DNA from: Irpex lacteus
Lineage: Eukaryota; Basidiomycota; Agaricomycetes; Polyporales; Irpicaceae
Assembly: GCA_001986395.2 (NCBI GenBank)
Contig: MQVO02000183.1
Span: forward strand, 1-17,034
Length of the DNA stretch: 17,034 nt
Reading direction: 5' to 3'
The translations under genes were made by a program, and so were the position numbers. The notes beneath the pieces were generated by a model, which saw only the letters and a program-made list of their open reading frames with translations, made no database searches and was not told the origin of the DNA. Of the stretch, positions 15,825-17,034 are shown piece by piece. The stretch's first letter is position 1, and each line of letters begins with the position of its first letter.

Positions 15825-15970
15825 ATTGTTTATTTTAGTTTAAAAAATAAAAGGAAAAATAGATTTGTTACATTTTTTTTTACATTTCAATTCTTCATGT
15901 AGAGGGTAGCTACAATTTTTAGTTGTTATTAGGCTCTTGCTCGATCCCAACCTTAAATAAATATAAAACT

Positions 15971-16023
15971 ACCAAACCCCATAAAACTAATTATTTCTAA
16001 TTCCTAGTTTTATGGGGTTTGGT
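15971..16023. repeat. Family A palindrome with matched changes in both arms
   Basis: Arms ACCAAACCCCATAAAACTA and TAGTTTTATGGGGTTTGGT pair perfectly over 19 bases. Compared with the usual CCCCAAAAAACTA, the arm here has CCCCATAAAACTA, and the opposite arm carries the exact complement. It abuts the 3' edge of the unidentified minus-strand gene. Confidence 0.92.
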
Positions 16024-17034
16024 AAATTAGAAGAGGGCAATTTAGGCGTATGAGGAGCAGAGTTAAGAGTTTCCTGCGTCCAATTAAATGTCACATCAGA
16101 TTTAAATAGTCTAGATGGATCTACAGAAGGCATAAAATGACCTAAACCGATATTATATGCAACTGGAGAAGCTAAACTATAGGACTAGTAGGTAAAGGAC
16201 TACCTCTAAATAATGTTTTTGGTTTAACTCTTATATTTTCACACTCTCAATTAGCAGCTAGAAGTGCAATATCTCTGAGTACTTTAGCTTCAGCGGATTC
16301 ACCATAAAAAATAATTTCAGTTTATCCTGCCATGTCATTAAAGGGTTCACTTCAGTGAATGGATAATATCTATGATCAGCTGTTACTGAAACAATTTTTT
16401 TACCATTCACTCTATAAACTCTCTAGTTTTTACATACTGTGGAGTATAATAAGTGAAAGGGTTTAAATAATGACCTACAGTGTGAATAGATGAGTTTATT
16501 GCACTACCAAAAGCATTCACTGAGTTATTAATACCTCTTCCTATATTATTAATTATTCCTGGTCCCCTCTCTCCATTTATATGAATATCAGGAACTCCAT
16601 CTGGCGCACCTGCAGAAGTAGGAGGAATAGGTCCTGTGGAGAAACCCTAACCAAAGGTGGTACAGTACCTGAAGAAGGATCTGCACTTGAAGATGCAGCT
16701 GGTCTCTCAGGTGAAATCCTTGCAGCAAGATCACCTGTATATATTTTCCAACATAACCAAGATGATCCAGCTATAGCTACTACTAGGAATGTAACCCAAG
16801 CAATTTTATATGCTGTATCATACCAAGACCAATAGCTTGGTACAGTATTGTTTTCATTCCAAGTTCAAGGTAAAATAGACCAGTTACTATGCCCTAAATC
16901 CCAAAAAACTAGTTAGAATTATTTCTAATTCCTAGTTTTTTTGGGGGGGGGGTGTAGTATATTTTTCTATAATACTTTTTGTTAAAATATTATGGTTAAC
17001 TGGTCTATTATCATAAGAGTTACTACCTCATTTC
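16024..17034 (-). pseudogene. Unidentified large membrane-protein gene, multiply frameshifted and split by a palindrome
   Basis: Reading the minus strand from the window end and following frame changes gives one coherent protein. It has an Asn-rich start (NSYDNRPVNHNILTKSII), then DLGHSNWSILPW, a membrane helix (KIAWVTFLVVAIAGSSWLCW), a Ser/Pro-rich linker (SPERPAASSSADPSSGTVPP), a Gly-rich stretch (GPGIINNIGRGINNSVNAFG), then VNGKKIVSVTADHRYYPFTE, EIIFYGESAEAKVLRDIALL, and an end near KSDVTFNWTQETLNSAPHTP. Frame changes fall near 16640, 16420, 16318 and 16180. A family A palindrome (16900-16952) interrupts the 5' part. I recognise no family. A single membrane helix plus low-complexity linkers fits a plasmid or phage-like structural or attachment protein, but that is speculation. 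It continues beyond the window. Confidence 0.5.
16900..16952. repeat. Family A palindrome inside the unidentified minus-strand gene
   Basis: CCCAAAAAACTAGTTAGAAT ... CTAATTCCTAGTTTTTTT followed by a run of ten or more G. It is flanked by an outer 13-base inverted repeat, AATAGACCAGTTA at 16874-16886 and TAACTGGTCTATT at 16997-17009. Confidence 0.9.

Larger units (their letters stand above)
15508..16023. other. Gene-free region with two family A palindromes
   Basis: No gene or tRNA recognised. It contains a poly-T/AATT/poly-A hairpin bounded by CC and GGG at about 15628-15657 and palindromes at 15779-15824 and 15971-16023. Confidence 0.55.

Noticed and set aside
16581..16835. Plus-strand 84-codon frame
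   Set aside because: Antisense to the minus-strand unidentified gene, which gives a more coherent protein with a membrane helix.

Overview
The window looks like part of a fungal mitochondrial genome. It is A+T-rich and holds an intact, intron-less cox1 (13386-14996), a continuous large-subunit rRNA gene (about 8060-11160) and a 48-codon atp8. It also has mitochondrial tRNA genes, among them a tRNA-Trp with anticodon UCA, so UGA is read as tryptophan (genetic code 4). Pieces of a plasmid-type family B DNA polymerase and of LAGLIDADG homing endonucleases fit this too. I cannot fix the lineage: the cox1, atp8 and nad3 residues fit basidiomycetes or early-diverging fungi (Mucoromycota/Glomeromycota) about equally well from memory.

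Layout. 1-2450 has minus-strand tRNA-Ile, a plus-strand dpo remnant, a minus-strand chimera of a 13-residue cox1 exon piece with an intron endonuclease, a frameshifted nad3, tRNA-Phe, a second tRNA-Ile and atp8 with an AUU start. 2450-4400 has repeats, tRNA remnants, tRNA-Trp and then truncated pieces of nad2 (+), rps3 (-) and nad4L (+), with a Gly/Asn-rich frame between. 4398-5330 is the C-terminal half of nad5 (-). 5330-8050 has unidentified broken frames, two minus-strand pieces of nad4 with stop codons, a frameshifted LAGLIDADG piece and several direct repeats. 8060-11160 is rnl. 11160-13385 is intergenic, rich in palindromes, with tRNA-Met, tRNA-Glu and a GC-rich tandem-repeat island. 13386-14996 is cox1. 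15000 to the end holds two unidentified, multiply frameshifted membrane-protein genes.

Three themes stand out. (1) Every nad gene and rps3 in the window is truncated, frameshifted or interrupted, while cox1, atp8, rnl and the main tRNAs look intact. (2) The gene pieces fall into two codon styles. Resident cox1 uses almost only TTA for Leu and AGA for Arg. The nad5, nad2, rps3, nad4L, cox1-exon and LAGLIDADG pieces use CTA/CTT/CTG, CGA/CGT and more C-ending codons, as if from another mitochondrial genome. (3) A family of about 42-58 bp palindromes (arms like CCCCAAAAAACTAG / CTAGTTTTTTGGGG) occurs at least nine times, once inside rnl, and isolated half-arms lie exactly at the edges of gene pieces. 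The simplest reading is a mitochondrial genome shuffled by palindrome-associated recombination, with scraps of foreign or ancestral mtDNA and plasmid genes. Noisy sequencing could explain some single-base frameshifts but not the truncations or the codon contrast.
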